Shown: positions 13,223 through 26,742, counted from the stretch's first letter. The stretch: 64,000 nt of DNA from Holacanthus passer (GCA_025331565.1 JAFREQ010000106.1:1238501-1302500), one strand, 5' to 3'. Notes: generated by a model from the letters alone, not told the origin. Translations and numbers: made by a program.

Positions 13223-14814
13223 TTGAGTACTGACACGTACAGGTAGGTCAGTACTGATTGTAATTTATAACATTAATGGTGAATTGTATAATGACATTGA
13301 CAAAGAGGTCATGTTTGTTCGATATCCTCTTAGCAAAGTCGTGTCAAAGCCGATCCTGATCCTGCTGATTGGATTAGTGCATCTTTAGCTAATGGCCACC
13401 TATTTAAACACGTAAGATACAGTGAAGTCGTTGCCAGTCACTGGAATAAATAGTTATATAAAGTTAAAGAGATCGTGTCCTCCATGTGTGTTGATGATGC
13501 AGGATGTCCAATAAATGAGTTAGCTGTTCATCAGCATGACTTCATCTTCAACTCTTGCTTCATTTATAGTAAGTCCTTTGGTTTCCTTGTTTGGGACCAA
13601 TGTGTGAAAGTGACCTTACCATGAGGATACAAATTGCAAGCGATCGCACTCTGTTCTTCATTGATAAACAGGTCACAGATCCTGAGGTGTTTTTTTTTTT
13701 TTTTTTCAACCAAATACCAAATGCATAGCTGCAGCTCTTAATCACATCACAGCTCCCAGCGTGAGCCCCGTCGCCCCTCTGGAGGAAAGGGAACGCATTG
13801 AGATACGTGGCACAAATGTCTATAGGATGCATTGAACAAATGTCGAATGAGTCCCCACAGGACCCCCTATCGAGCTTGTGTCTCGCTGCCTGAGACCGTG
13901 TGTGTGTACGTTAATGCATCTTTCCCCTCTCTCCCTCCCCTCATCCCTTGTTTAGTTCCTCTCTCTGTCTGTCTCCTTGACCGCCGTGCCCTGCTCTTCC
14001 CTGCCACAAAAGCGTTCATTCGTCCGTCTCGGCCGTTTCCCAGCGGAGGTCTGTGGGCTGAGGAATCCCCTTCAGAGTGGGCCTTTATCTGGAGCTGTGC
14101 CAGCGGTAGGAGAGGCCTGATTTAAAAAGGACCCTCTGTAGACCTGCTGTCAAGCACAGAGAGAGGCAGACCTGATGGATATCTGAGCCTCTCGCTCAGA
14201 GAGGCTGGCACAGAGAGGCCCGAGCCGGCCAACAACAACTGCTGGCCTCTATCGCACTCTCCCACTCTTGTTCATTCATTTCCGCTCTCGGTCTGTGTGA
14301 TTCCATCTCCGTCGCTCATCTGTTTCCTGTTTCGTCTTCCTCGTGTGTTTCTCCCCCACAGGGAGCCGCATTAACCTGCATATTTATTTGAGCGCAGATG
14401 CGGTGCTGCTAAAATCACATGCATGCGTTTCTTTTACTTTTTAATTTTGATGGTGCCGCAGATGCTTTTGGAGGTTTACAAGGTGGAGTTGATGAGAATT
14501 AATTAAAGCACCTTTTTAAAAGTGAGATTGTTATATCGGTTGTAGTGAGGAATGAGTTTCACACAGGCAGCTGAGAGTTGTTTGAACTCTCAAGTGTATT
14601 GGGTTGTTCTTTAATGCAGCAGGGGGGAATATTTTCCACACACGATGCTGTAGCTGTGGTTAAAACATGAGCAATATAACAATCTCCTTGATGACTACAA
14701 TATCATTATTCTGTTCTAGTTTTGCTTTGACCCAGATTCACTGTTGCCTCATTTAAAATCATGAAAGACACCTCTAGAAAACAACAACATGCCTTTCTAT
14801 TTTGTTTTTTGCCG

Positions 14815-15000
14815 TTTCAGGCGCCGCAGAAATGACAGGAGTCCCTTCTATTTTAACGCACATCGAGTGAGTCAGCTGAGTGATGAGCCAATTAAGCCAA
14901 GCTGCCGAGGTAGTCTGATTACCGGAGCTTACCGCGACGATACGGCCTAATTCGGCTGTAATGAGCATGGCTGAGGAGGCTGGCATTACTCACTTTAAAA
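14815..15000. promoter_or_regulatory. Candidate conserved non-coding element
   Basis: A unique, low-repeat stretch combines AP-1-like (gtgagtcagc, repeated as gagtgatgagcc) and homeodomain-like (aattaa, ctgattacc, gtaatgagc) words at high density, in a style typical of vertebrate conserved enhancers. It starts after an acceptor-like 'tttgccgtttcag' (14819), but there is no convincing exon. Conservation cannot be tested here. Confidence 0.25.
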
Positions 15001-15834
15001 CCCTCCTTCAAAGATGAGCTCATTCTGTGTGCTGTTTTAGGGAGAACCTGTGGTTTCCAGATATCTGCCAAGTCCATACAAAGTCATTGTTCATCCCCAG
15101 AAGTCGTGTTATTGTCATAACACGGTGAATCATGAATCAGGCGGCACCCACTGTGTCATGTCGAAAGCACGTCTGGAAAAGCTGACTGGGTGCTTTGTTA
15201 GAAGACGTCAGATGTGTGGACGTAGATACAGTGGAGCACACACCACTTTTTTTATGGTGTGATTTCAGCCCGACCTTGGCCTGATGCATTAAATGAATTA
15301 TAACAAATGAGCTAATTGTAAAACTAAGGAATCCGTTGGTGAATTAGGTGGTTATAAACCTTTCAGATAAAGGGACACGCTGATGAATGAGCTCCGCGGT
15401 CGTATTCTTATACTGCGTCTTCTCAATTAATATAGCAGCTATATAGAAGAAACTCTGTGCTGAAGCTTTTACGGAGTTTTTAATGCAGAATTTACGTCAT
15501 CTCAAGGCTTTAGTGGTCGTTTTTAATCCCTTGTGTGTCACTGATGTCACTCCACATCTTCTCATTACATTTAAGTTGATTAGTGAGTTAATTAATTCCC
15601 ATAGAATTACCATGTAATTGGATTACCATGTAATCTATTTCATACACTGGAATATGCAATAATCACATCCCTGGTTGATTTATGAAAGGCAGTATATGTT
15701 AACCACTCACTTCACCAAATACCGGCAGATGCACTTTATTAAAACCTAATAATAAAACCACATTTTGCTTTTGCTGCATTTTTTAAAAATAGTTTGTTAT
15801 TCATCATATTCCTCAAGGACTCCAGGCTGTCTGT

Positions 15835-15854
15835 AAAAAAAAAAAAAAAAAAAA
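15835..15854. repeat. Poly-A run (20)
   Basis: Homopolymer of about 20 A; no retroelement body is recognisable directly upstream. Confidence 0.9.
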
Positions 15855-16534
15855 GCATCTCATTTCAGATTTTTTTACGCCATGGTGCTTTGTAATAAAC
15901 TCGAGGCTGAACTACACCACGAATCAGTGTCGGCCAATATCCTCTACAGCTCCTCAGGTATCCATATACAACAGCACACAGCAGCGTACAAATATTGAAA
16001 CACAGATTAATTTCCTCCGCCGTTCCCGTATACTCACACTCCACCCCATGGTGCCAGTAAGATGATACCTCCCTGCCTGTCAGCGGAGGAGCCTCCATCC
16101 TGTGAAAGACAGCCGACAGATGGTGCTTTTGACAGGGTTAGAGCTCCACCAGCGTCCCATGACTGATATCAACCGGTGCGCTGCCTCGCCCGAGGTTCCT
16201 GGGAGGAGGAATACCTTCTTTGACTTATTAGAGGTGAATCAGCGCAGCTCCATCACAGGTTAAAAGTTTGCCCCTTTTGGATGTTGAGCAGAGAAGAGGC
16301 CCACCAGCGAGTCTTCAACATTAATCATCGCCTGTCTACGAGGCCTTTGCTGGAGAGATAGCGGAGAAGACCTCTAAGCCTCCCGAAGCACGAGGAAAGC
16401 GAGGCCTCGTGGGCGCCCTCGGGTGTTTCCGCGCACCCTAATTAATCCTGCATTTGCCGAAAATGTTCTCCTCAGCCGAGTCCCCGTGGTGTTGGTCTCA
16501 TTCTCTTTCTGCATATTTACTATATATCCTCCCG

Positions 16535-16555
16535 CTCTCTCTCTCTCTCTCTCTC
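16535..16555. repeat. (CT)10 microsatellite
   Basis: Pure pyrimidine dinucleotide run. Confidence 0.9.
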
Positions 16556-16879
16556 AAGGATCAGAGTGTCCCCAAGGGTTTGAGTTCCAACACAAATCCA
16601 ACACAAATAGTCATAAAGGAGACTGATGGGATCTCAGCTTCCGGAGCAAGAGGGAAGACATTAACGCCAGGCGGTGCCATCAGCGAGCGGCTGACGATCG
16701 TGCACCTACGACCAAACAATGCTTTAATGTCAGTTATTGGCTTCGGAGCGAACGTTACCCCGAGCTTAGAGGAAAGGTTAATGTTACGTCAAAGATGGAC
16801 GAGTGTGAAAACGAAGCTCCCAGAGTTAAATGAATAAACCTTCATTTTTTTCATTGAACCAATCCAACATGAAACACTT

Positions 16880-17065
16880 CAGCATTTTGGGAAATACACT
16901 TTTTTTTTTTGCCAAGAGTTTGAGCGTCATCTCGTCATCACCGTCATCTTTGTGCTCAGCTAATTGGCTGCTGGAGGTAGTTTCACATTTACACACATGA
17001 GAGTCAATAGTCTCATCTAACTCTTGGTCAAAAAGCAAATTAGGGTGTTTCCCAAAATATCAACT
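16880..17065. repeat. Fold-back element with inverted ends
   Basis: The left arm has 'cattttgggaaatacac' and 'gccaagagttt'. The right arm has 'taactcttggtc' and 'gggtgtttcccaaaatat', its near reverse complement, about 100 bases away. The arms would form an imperfect hairpin. The ends match a common teleost fold-back/MITE-type repeat as I remember it. An end fragment, 'tttcccaaaatgtcaaact', recurs near 41305. Confidence 0.6.
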
Positions 17066-19777
17066 TTAACACTCAAATTGTTTACACAGATGCCCTGCTT
17101 CTGCCATTTTTGAGTTTATTTCAAAATTAGGATCCAGAGGTTGCACTTTTGGTTTTTGTTAGACTGTTCCCAGAAACAGAACTATCTGCCATTAACGCTT
17201 CATTAATGCGGTTGTTCATCGAGGGCCTTTGTCAGCTCATGGGTGCAGAGCAGAGCGGAGAAGCATATTTCTCCCTGCGGCATCTAAATATAAATCTGTG
17301 TGACCTTTTTATTTCCCCAGATGTTCCACTGCAAAGTAGATTGCATCAGCTTTCAAACAGAGTGCCACAGCTTTATTTTCTCTCATCTTGTCGGGTAAAT
17401 TGCTCTTTTCTCATTTCGAAAACCAGGCGAGGGTGATTTGTTTCGCCGCTCTGCTTTTTTAGCAAAGGCAAAAAAAAAAAATTTTCCTTCCTCTTTTTTT
17501 TTTTTTTAAAGTTTGATTCCCATTTGAAGACACATGCTGCAGTAATTTCTGGAGAACAGTTGTGTTTGTTGAATCAAATTTGCTGTTTTTGTCTTGATTA
17601 CCCTGCTGTTCGGTTCGACCAAGAACTTCTGTAACGTTGGATTTCTCGCCATCACAAGGACTTTATGTTTCTCTGTCTTCTCTTCTTCCATGTGCTGGTA
17701 GCACTTTATTTTCTGATGCATAATTTCCTAATAATAGTTTCCAAGAAAGCCGTTTAATTTATTAATAATTAAAAGAATTTCTGAAAGAACTTTATAAATA
17801 TTCCTTTATTATTATTGGAAACTTTATTCTCCGTCTTTTTCTTTTTTTTCCGTCTTCATCTGAGCTGCTGTACAAAATTATGCTACCAATCAATTAATTA
17901 GAGTTTAGCTATTGAACACTGTTGTTGTTTTTCCTTTAATTACAGACGTCTCCACAGGAAACACATTGCTGTTTATTAGGACAATATTAGAAAATTGTAG
18001 CAAAGTGTTTCCTCAAATCTGCCACCATGTTGTTTCTCGGCGCTGTTTTTAAAGGGCTACTCCGGCAATTTTAGTGATTGTCATCTCTCATTTGATCCTC
18101 GTGGCTCAGTCTCAACCCGAGATAACCTTGATAACATCACGGTGATATCACCCGGCTTGTTTTTTTCAGACTTTTAAAAGCCTCTTCCAGAGCCGAGGAA
18201 GACGTTATCCATCTGTGTTCGCAGGCTGAGGGATCCTCTGTGATTAGTACATTAAACTTCGTGTGTAAAATCAGTGGAGTTCGGTTTATTTGCTTTGAGT
18301 TTTTCTCCCTTTCATGGCGGAACTTTTATTCCTTTCTAATTTGAGATTCTGTTTCCAGCTTTACCCTGAACACCCACCTGTTTGGATTCGTTCTTCTCAT
18401 CATCATTAAAGCCTCTAACCTGCCGCATTGTGCTCTCCTCTACCTACAAGCACCTCTGTAGTCTGGACTGTATTCTGTTCATTAGCGGCGGCCGGGCACT
18501 CCAGGCTTGCATGTCTTTGAATATCCTCTGTAATGAATGTGCCTCTCCAGATAACTGCTTGCTCTCACTGTCTATATATTGACACTCCTGCGTAACATAC
18601 AGTATGTAGCTGTTGTCTTGTACGGCGGAAACTTGACAGAAGCTGTTTCAAAGCGAGTGGCTAATATGAGGAATGAAGACGGCCTTAAGGTTGGAGGGAG
18701 GAGAAGCTGCTCTGTGTGTGTTCAGCACTACAAGACCTTGGCCCAGACCAGTGTAATTATCGAGCCTGAGGAAAGCGTAAAGTCGCCCATGTGAAATCTG
18801 ACATCATCTCCTACCGCACCATCTCCACTTGTAAAGCAAACAAACCCACACATACGCAGCGAACACACACTCTCGCTGCACACGAGCCGGTCGGTCCAGG
18901 GGCCTCGGCTCCAAGCTGCCAGTAGGAGGGGGCGTGTAGATCCTGCGAGCGCTAATTAAATGTGTTTAACCCAGGGTCATTCGCAAGAGCCGAGAGAAAA
19001 GAACCGGCCGAGACTTGGAGAGAAGTCCAGACTCGTAATGGCAGGGAGAATCACGGGGAGGGAGGCCGAGAGGGAAAGATGGGAAAACAAGCCAAAGAAG
19101 CAGATTGAGAGCGAAGGCGGGAGGGTTGTAAATGTTTTATTGGGCTCCTTTGAACTACTCCGACTGAAGGCACGTGTGTGTATGTGTGAGTTAGCGCGAG
19201 TCTCGGGAGAGCACCGTTGCCTCTCCCACAGATGACCCAGTTAACATTGAGGATGGGAGGAGAGCCAGAGACATCCAGGCTGGATTGATGACCAGACAGA
19301 TACTTCCATGGATTGCACTGCTGGATTTTTTTTTTTCCAGTCTGAAGGTCCACATTTTTCATGTAACCTTTTTTCATCCTAATAGCCAAAACTCATTTTT
19401 GCTGCGGTTTTACTGAGGCTAAATCAATAAACACTCCCCGTCTTTGCTAATCACTTTATATTGAGTCTTATACAGGAGTTGAAAACCAGGTTGGATGAGA
19501 AATAAAGACAGCACTAGCCTTTTAGTTCAGTACAGTCTGTATCAATTTCGGTCTTGATGATCATATTTTTGTTTTTCTAATTGATCTCATATGTCGTTAT
19601 AATCGTTAAGATTTTATTTGTAGTTGATTTGGTTTGTGGTGGAAAGAGTAATTGTGTTTTAACAATCCACGTTCCCATGCAAAGCTCATCAGTTCATCTT
19701 AAGCAGCTACTTTGTCCAACTTGAAACAGAAGAAACAAACCATGGGTTGAGAGGCTTTATCACATCGTGTCGTTTTA

Positions 19778-19822
19778 AGATAAGACATAACTTTATTAAC
19801 CCCGAAGGAAATTCTTTAACTT
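19778..19822 (+). repeat. Retroelement-like tail fragment
   Basis: 'aagataagacataacttta' plus 'ttaaccccgaaggaaattct' resembles the common fish end AACTTTATTGATCCC...GGGAAATT, related to the sequences at 51852 and 63446. Confidence 0.5.
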
Positions 19823-22800
19823 TCCCCAGTGTTGTCCGACAGGGTAATATCGAACCCGTGATTGCATGTTGATGCTGATATGCAGTTTTTTTTTTTTTTG
19901 TCTTCATTTGGTTTTGTCTCTCTTCTGTCTCATTACACAATTTGAGGAAAGGCGTACACTGCCAGTAAAAAGGAAACTGTTATGTAAAGAGGTAGTTACA
20001 GAATGCAAAAATATTGTTTGGCCATTGCTCAGAAATGAACAAAATGGGGTCTGATACAATGAAAATCAGAAGGTTTGTAACTCTAAAGTTGCAGTAATCA
20101 AGGTTTTACATTGCTTTCCATAATTGCTTTCCATAATGTGAGAGGTGATCGGATAATGAACCACAGAGTATCATCACCCCACGCTGAACCACAGTACGCA
20201 GACAGACAAAGTAAGAGCTTTTATATAGTATTCAACATCTGAAGTAGGCACCAAGATCTTTCTTAATTCTGATTTCTCCCGTACTAACGATTTTTTTTTT
20301 ATCTTAGATCTCATAGCTCCCTTAAAGATCCAACTCTTGGAATAGAAAATAGCCCTGGTTCAATGATGAAAGCTGTAAAAGGAAAAGCAGAATGGAGATG
20401 GAAGAAATCAGGTCTCCAGGCTCACTTTGTCGCTATGAACGAGTTATTATTCCTTTATAATAGGATGGTGGAAGATGCGAGAACATGCTGTTATTCTGAA
20501 CTTATTTCTGCCCGTCGGCACAACGTCAGGTTTCTATGGAAGATTGTCGATCAGTTAGCAAACCCAGCTGCTCCTCGTGGGAGAAGTTTTTGTCTCGCTT
20601 TTCAGGAAAGGTGGAGTTAATAAGACTTGGTGTTGATGGCTTTTTATGTTGATCACCTTGATTCTTTGAGACATTTTTCTTCTCTTACTCTGCCTGAACT
20701 CCTAGAAGTCATGTCTCATATGAGAGTATTGTCCAGCCCTTTTCACAAAGTTTTTTAAAATAATGGATTGTATTGGGCTTTCTATGTATCTGCTTTCTAT
20801 TCTGATGTTTGCCAGGTTACTTGTCGTCTCAGAAAATCAGTAATGAAGGTTTGAATAGACTTTGAAAGGAATAGAGAGGGAGAGAAATCTAGAAAGTGGG
20901 AGATTGTGAGGCATGTTTTTGGGGAGAAAGTGATTATTAGAGAGGCAGGAGTTGTTGCGATATCAGATTAAATCAGCTGGAGTCGCCCGGTTTATGTGTT
21001 CAGTTGTAATTGCACGATGCCGTTGCCAGGTTCAACCAACCACCGTGTCCTAGCTAGTGTTTTTAACCATGATGCCGTTGTTATGATTAGCACTACCATT
21101 AACATTTATAGCTCTGGTAATTGGACTCTCAGTTGGAGGTAAACCCATTACTGTGGGATTAAATGGTGTCCCAGCTCTTAAAATCTTTTTTTTGTTCTGT
21201 ATGTGTTTTGTATGTGTGTGCAGCGATAGAGAGACGCATTCAATGCAATGTTTTAAATGAAGACAGGCGATCCCATATGTCTCATATGCATGTTCACATT
21301 ACCAAATTGTTTAGTTTAACATGTATCAAACTGTAGTCTGGCTGTGTGTGTGCACATATATATGTATGTGTGTGTGTGTGTGTTTGCGACTCGTTTGCCA
21401 GACGGAGGTTCATTTGTCGCGGATGGTTAATGCAGCAGCAGTGGTGGGATTGTTATGACTTTCAGGAAGTAGAAAGTGTGCCATTGCCAGAGCGGGTGAC
21501 TAACAACACAAAGCTGCTGCCCCGACGTCCCACTGGAGAGAATTACATGCTCGGATTGGAGATGACATTCTCTCACTGAGTCAGATCAAAGCGGCCAGAT
21601 TATTCTCCTCCGCTCTCTTTGGCCGGAGGAAAAAGACGACCATTGTTGAATTTAAGAGGAGTGATGCCTCTGAGTGTGTGCCTGCATAATAAGGTGTTAA
21701 TATTCTGCCTGCGCATCCGCGTGAATAAATATAAAAACGCTCTTGTTTGCCGAGCTGCTCTTTGATTGTCTGCTAAAAATGCGAGTGGAGAAAGTCGCGC
21801 TGTAATAGGCGCTAATATATCCTCCTCCTTGCTCCTCGCCCTCCTTTCTGCACCGTGTTATTTTGCACCTCTCCCACCTCACCTCACCTTTTAACGTTTC
21901 TGTCTTTGAAACGAAGAGGCAGGAATGTTCGGTAACCCAAGTCGTGGTTCTGGTGCAACAATATCCCTCTGTTGCAGGTACAAGAAGAGAAGGCTGGCTC
22001 TCTGCTCCACTGCACCGCAGAAATGCCTGAGAGCGGCGCTTCTCAATGGAAAAAGAGACTGAGGCCCCCCTTTACACCTCACGCTGACATTTGTCTGGTA
22101 CCCAGATTGTATCCAGATACGATTAATCCTGCATTCCATTTATGCCCGGCATTAAAAATGCTCTTTCCCTTGTGAGGCGCTTGTGAATGCCATGTGTAAA
22201 ACGAGATACGAGGCAAAAGCGACTTTTCTTTTCCCCAAGTTGAAGGGGTTTCTTTGGACACAGCACATCTATTCATCACCGTCAAAAAGTTTCTCTTTAT
22301 TTGTTCCCGCTCACCTCCGTCGTCCCCATCACATCCCTGAGAGACAGACGGGCCGATATAAAGGCAGCCGCGGAGGAAAACAGTCACCCTGAGGAAGACA
22401 GATATAGAGAAAGATACTCGGAGACATGCAGAAAAATGCAGATAGTCCGACAGCATGTGGAGAATCAGATCAGGGAGGAATGTGAAGGAATGTCCCACAG
22501 CTCCCACGTACTCCGGCATTTATGGTTAAATTTCAAGGCAGCGATTCTCACCAAGAAGTGCCTCTTCGTGTTCATTCTTGCTTCATTCATATTATATCAG
22601 AAAAGAGGGCTTTTGATAAGGATCCTGCTTTTGTTCAAAGGACTTGAACTTTCTCTACGTTGGAAAAGCAGTTGAGTTTTACATAAAAATAGGGCTTTCA
22701 TCAGAAGCAGAACGACTGTGATACAGATCAGATGTCTTCACGTTGTTGGATGGGTTTTTTTAACAATGCAGTGACAGGTTTGCACTTCATAACCTGTGTT

Positions 22801-22844
22801 AGGTCGGACTGTTGACCGGACATGAAATAACAGCACTAAACCGA

Positions 22845-23085
22845 GGCTACGTCCTCACTAATACGTTTTCATTTTAAAAGGAAAACGTCCAGAGCAATTT
22901 TAGCACTGTATCCGTCCAGACCACCCGTCCAGACTGCAACACAATCCTGGAAACTAAAACAGGGTCAGCAACACTTCCCAAAGTCGTCATTTTAGTTTTC
23001 TGAAACGCAGGAGTCGTGTGGATACAAGTCATAAACGTAGTGAAACCAGATAAAAAACATTAGTGTGGATGTAACCTGAGATGAT
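22845..23085. repeat. Dispersed repeat with inverted ends
   Basis: The left part, 'ggctacgtcctcactaatac' then 'gttttcattttaaaaggaaa', and the right part, 'ttagtgtggatgtaacc', resemble a fish element whose ends read GGCTACGTCCACACTAATACG, inverted at the other end. The copy is degraded and non-coding. Confidence 0.6.
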
Positions 23086-23829
23086 TTGTGACAGGAGTGG
23101 ATGGTACAAGTCTGCGTTAACTCCCCGTTCTGTGTGTTTGGCGAGAATAGAGCGCAAATACTCACAAGGTCACCGAGCTTTCAACACTTCATGAGAATGT
23201 GTGAATGCATTTTGCTGCACATTTTCCTGATGTGCACCAACACAAAAACAGGGCAGTAGAACAATGTGATCTCATCATCGTACCCGCTTAATTAAAACGC
23301 AGCTACAATGCATCTCAGTCTCTTAAGAATTTTCTGCCTTAATATTGTTAAAGTAGCTTTTTCTTTTTTTTTTTCTATTCCAGCTACAAGAGATTAGCTG
23401 GCTTCCTTGAACTTGTTGACAACCTGGCGCAGTATATGCAGTGAAATTCCCTCTGGGGCTGGTGCAGAGCCACCCTGACAAACAGACGTGCCACGGCTTT
23501 GACGGCGCATACAGATACGAGATAGAACAAGGATAACAGCCACCTCGTGTGCATCGCTCTCCGTGGCGCTCTCGTCTAATCTTGTATATGAAAAGTGACA
23601 CTCTGGTTTAGAGATGACCTGCCTACATCCTCTTTTTGCCTTTGTTCGCCCATGTGTGACCCCCTGCAAGCTTCTGGCACATATGCTTACATACTATCGG
23701 TTTGTCAGTTACAGGAAATCTGCCCAATACATCAGCATGTTGCAACACACACTTGAGCACCACCGAAACTCACACACACATACAGTACATCATATATATA
23801 TTATAGAGAAGAAGAAGAAGAGAAAGATG

Positions 23830-23833
<4 letters not shown>

Positions 23834-23879
<46 letters not shown>
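23834..23879. repeat. (CA)23 microsatellite
   Basis: Pure CA run preceded by a GAAGAA-rich stretch (23807-23824). Confidence 0.95.
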
Positions 23880-23880
<1 letters not shown>

Positions 23881-25250
23881 CTACTTTGCAGCCTCGCGTG
23901 CATTTTGTTATCTGTTACATCTGGTAGCAGATTCAGTTCAGTCAGTTCACTTTATACCAAAGCTCAGAGTCAAACCACTCGCCACCAAGGTCACCTCCAA
24001 CATTCATGTCTGAGAGCTCGACTCCTTTCCTTTCTTCTCTTGTCTTTTCCTCCCTTGTTTCATTTTTTTTTCTTACGCCTACGCCTGCTTTTAATCTGTG
24101 CAGGCTTTTAATGATTTTAGGTTCAGTTGCCTCACAGATGGCAATTGGCAGAGTTTAATTGAGGCTTGCAAGTGAGTGGATGAGAGAGTTTTCAGAGAGG
24201 ATTTTAAGTAGCACCTTGAACAACTCTCTCTCTTTTTTAAAGGGTTCCACAAAAAGCCATAAATTGGCTTTTGGCCTACTTCCATCTCTTGCTCTACTCC
24301 CTCATATGCTTCTATAATGTAGGCTGCAAATATTATTCTTGCTGCAGATATTATTCTTTTGCCGAATCTGTCAGGCAGAAGGGATTTAGTGTTGGGTTTC
24401 AGCATAGATGAGGCATTTTTTTTTCTCTTTTTTTTTTTTTTTTTGTTCTTGGAAATGGTGTACAACAGCTCCAGTAGTTTTTTCTCGGTGCCTCAGAGAG
24501 ATGAGCCCATTTCTCTCCCCGCACAAGGCTTATTAGTTTTCACTGTCAGCCCCCTTTTCTCCGCCGCTAGTTTCTCTCTGTTGGAGCAGGGCCTCTGCTC
24601 TCAACCGCAGCTCATGATTGTCTGTGCAAAACTATAAAGTGATTTCTCAGACTTATCACATTATGTGCTGTCCTGAAATAAGCATTATCTCCAACAGTGG
24701 GTCTTTATTCGAGTTACTCTGCAATCTTGGCCAGCAGGCTGATTCTCTACCAGGAAAGTCAACTTGTTTATGAGCTTATAGCCGTGATTAATTTTCTTAA
24801 ACGTAAGGGCTTTACTCAGAATGCTAAGTGGCTGTGGTTGATGGGTCTGGATCAGCTCGTTGGAAAAGAGCCCTCGGGCCGTCAGTGCTTCTCATCCCAT
24901 GTCTCGCTGCGATGACCTCGTGGCCAAAACGCGCCGCCGTCCACGTCGCCAGCTGGTCTGCACGGCTGTATGCGTCTCCAGATGACTCAAGCACAGAGAG
25001 ACTTATCTTTTTCTCGCGTCGCCTCTTTTATGCTTGTACGTCATCTGCTTTCTTCGCGGGCTCATTTGATCGTCTCGGCTTGCAAAGTTATCTTTTCTCC
25101 GCGCTGAATCTCTTCTCTCTCATCCCTTCCTCTCGCCTCCTCTCCCACGTTGTTCAGGCCACAGTTCCCACAAGCCCCGGGGCCACAGCTGTAGCTCGTC
25201 CGTGTCTCCCACTGACCTCCCCATGTAGCACTGGAGAACAGCTGTTCCCT

Positions 25251-25252
<2 letters not shown>

Positions 25253-25291
<39 letters not shown>
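25253..25291. repeat. (CA)19 microsatellite
   Basis: Pure CA run in intron 1; smaller CA patches follow to 25520. Confidence 0.95.
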
Positions 25292-25292
<1 letters not shown>

Positions 25293-26104
25293 CCAGCCAA
25301 GTGCAGCGCTGTGGGGGAAGCCTGCAGTCGGGGCAGTAGGTTTGCACTTCGGGTTCATCATCACAGTTTCTGCACACACAAACACACAGAGACATATGTG
25401 GTCTGACACGAACAGGAAACCTCACCACTCTGCACTCAGTTAGAGAGACATAAGCTGAATATCATAAAGGTGTGTGCACACACAGTCAGCCAGACAGACA
25501 CACACACACACAGACACCACGACATCCCCACTCAGCCTAAAGCCGCCAAGAGCCTCGCTGAAAGGCTCAGTCGTCCCTTTTGTTCCTCAGGGTGGGGACC
25601 GGAGTAACCTTTGACCCATGCGCCCTGACCCCACCCGGCTTTGGAGCCTAAGTTGAGTCATATGAGACCAGGTTGGCCCTCCGGGGGTGAGTCACATGAC
25701 TGAGACGCAGCGGTTGTAGCCGAAGGGGCCGTTTGCTGCAGTGACATAATGGAGATGCAAAGGAATGTGGACAGACAGCACAGACACAACAAAGCACAGA
25801 CACGCACAAGGATTAATGCGTAATATTATATCAGGATTTCTGTAGTGAAGCTGCCCTTTTTGATAGTTATATTTCTGTTGCAATTTTTAGATTTCATTTA
25901 TTATTCGTGACTAATAAGCAAACGAGAGAGAATAAAGGACATGAATAGATAAAGACTCAAGATGTTGGTTTTAATTAGGATTGGCTGTCAAAAACTGTTC
26001 ACTGTCTACAGTTGGCATTGAATGCTTAGATTAATAGTCTTTAAATGTCAAAATCCTCTCCATTTACATCAATTTTTAGCTAATTTTAGACTACTTTATC
26101 CATA

Positions 26105-26275
26105 GAAAGTTCTTTTACATGAATGTGTGCACCAAATTTCATGATAATCCGTTTGATAGTTGTTGAGACATTTCAGAGGATTCATCCTCTGGGCACCATG
26201 AATGTCTACCCATTGAATAATTGTTGAGATTTTTCCATCTGGACCAAAGTGGTGGACCAAACACTTATTATGTTT
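26105..26275 (-). repeat. Dispersed teleost repeat, reversed copy
   Basis: Contains 'accaaatttcatgataatcc', 'gttgttgagacatttcag', 'aggattcatcctctggg' and 'atctggaccaaagtggtgga' in an order opposite to the copy at 4250. Typical of old interspersed fish repeats, it has no coding capacity. Confidence 0.65.
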
Positions 26276-26284
26276 ATCATTCAG

Positions 26285-26480
26285 TTAGTGTTGGGCAATT
26301 AATCAAATTTTTCTTTCAATTACAAAGATAAAAAAATTATTGTGCTGCATTCACAAAAAAATGTACATTATAATATGCATCATATATTCTTCATATTACA
26401 TTTCATATCATATTAAATCATTATTATAAGACATGTTCAAGTAAGTCCATTAAAAATAAAAAATTTAAATGCACAACGTC
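26285..26480. repeat. Degraded dispersed repeat
   Basis: 'gttgggcaattaatcaaatt' followed by 'tattgtgctgcattcac' resembles another abundant fish transposon-derived repeat (GTTGGGCAATTAATCG end). It is AT-rich, and the right border is unclear. Confidence 0.5.
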
Positions 26481-26719
26481 AGTGAGTACTCATGTTATAT
26501 AGCTTGATCTCAGCGTTGTCCAAAATAATCCTGAATTTTTCCATAATCACTCTCTGTTTACTGCCACATTTTTCTGGTCATTAGAGCCGAAGCATCATAT
26601 TATACTGCACAACACACCGACTCGTACAGCCATGCACACAGTCTTAACGTGCCGGGTCAGGGGTCAGCGCTGGCAACAGCAACATGGCAACTCACATACA
26701 GATAAGCAGACAAATATGG

Positions 26720-26742
26720 ACACACACACACACACACACACA
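26720..26742. repeat. (CA)11 microsatellite
   Basis: Pure CA run in intron 1. Confidence 0.95.

Noticed and set aside
18915..18940. CTCF-like 'ccagtaggagggggcg'
   Set aside because: The two half-motifs are out of register by two bases, so it does not fit the CTCF core.
21960..21990. Second recursive-splice-like site 'ctctgttgcag|gtacaag'
   Set aside because: The donor half is weak and the pyrimidine tract short; below the standard of the site at 6220.
24828..25406. 192-codon open frame in intron 1
   Set aside because: Low-complexity ending in a CA repeat, no homology recognised, overlapped by equally long frames on the other strand.
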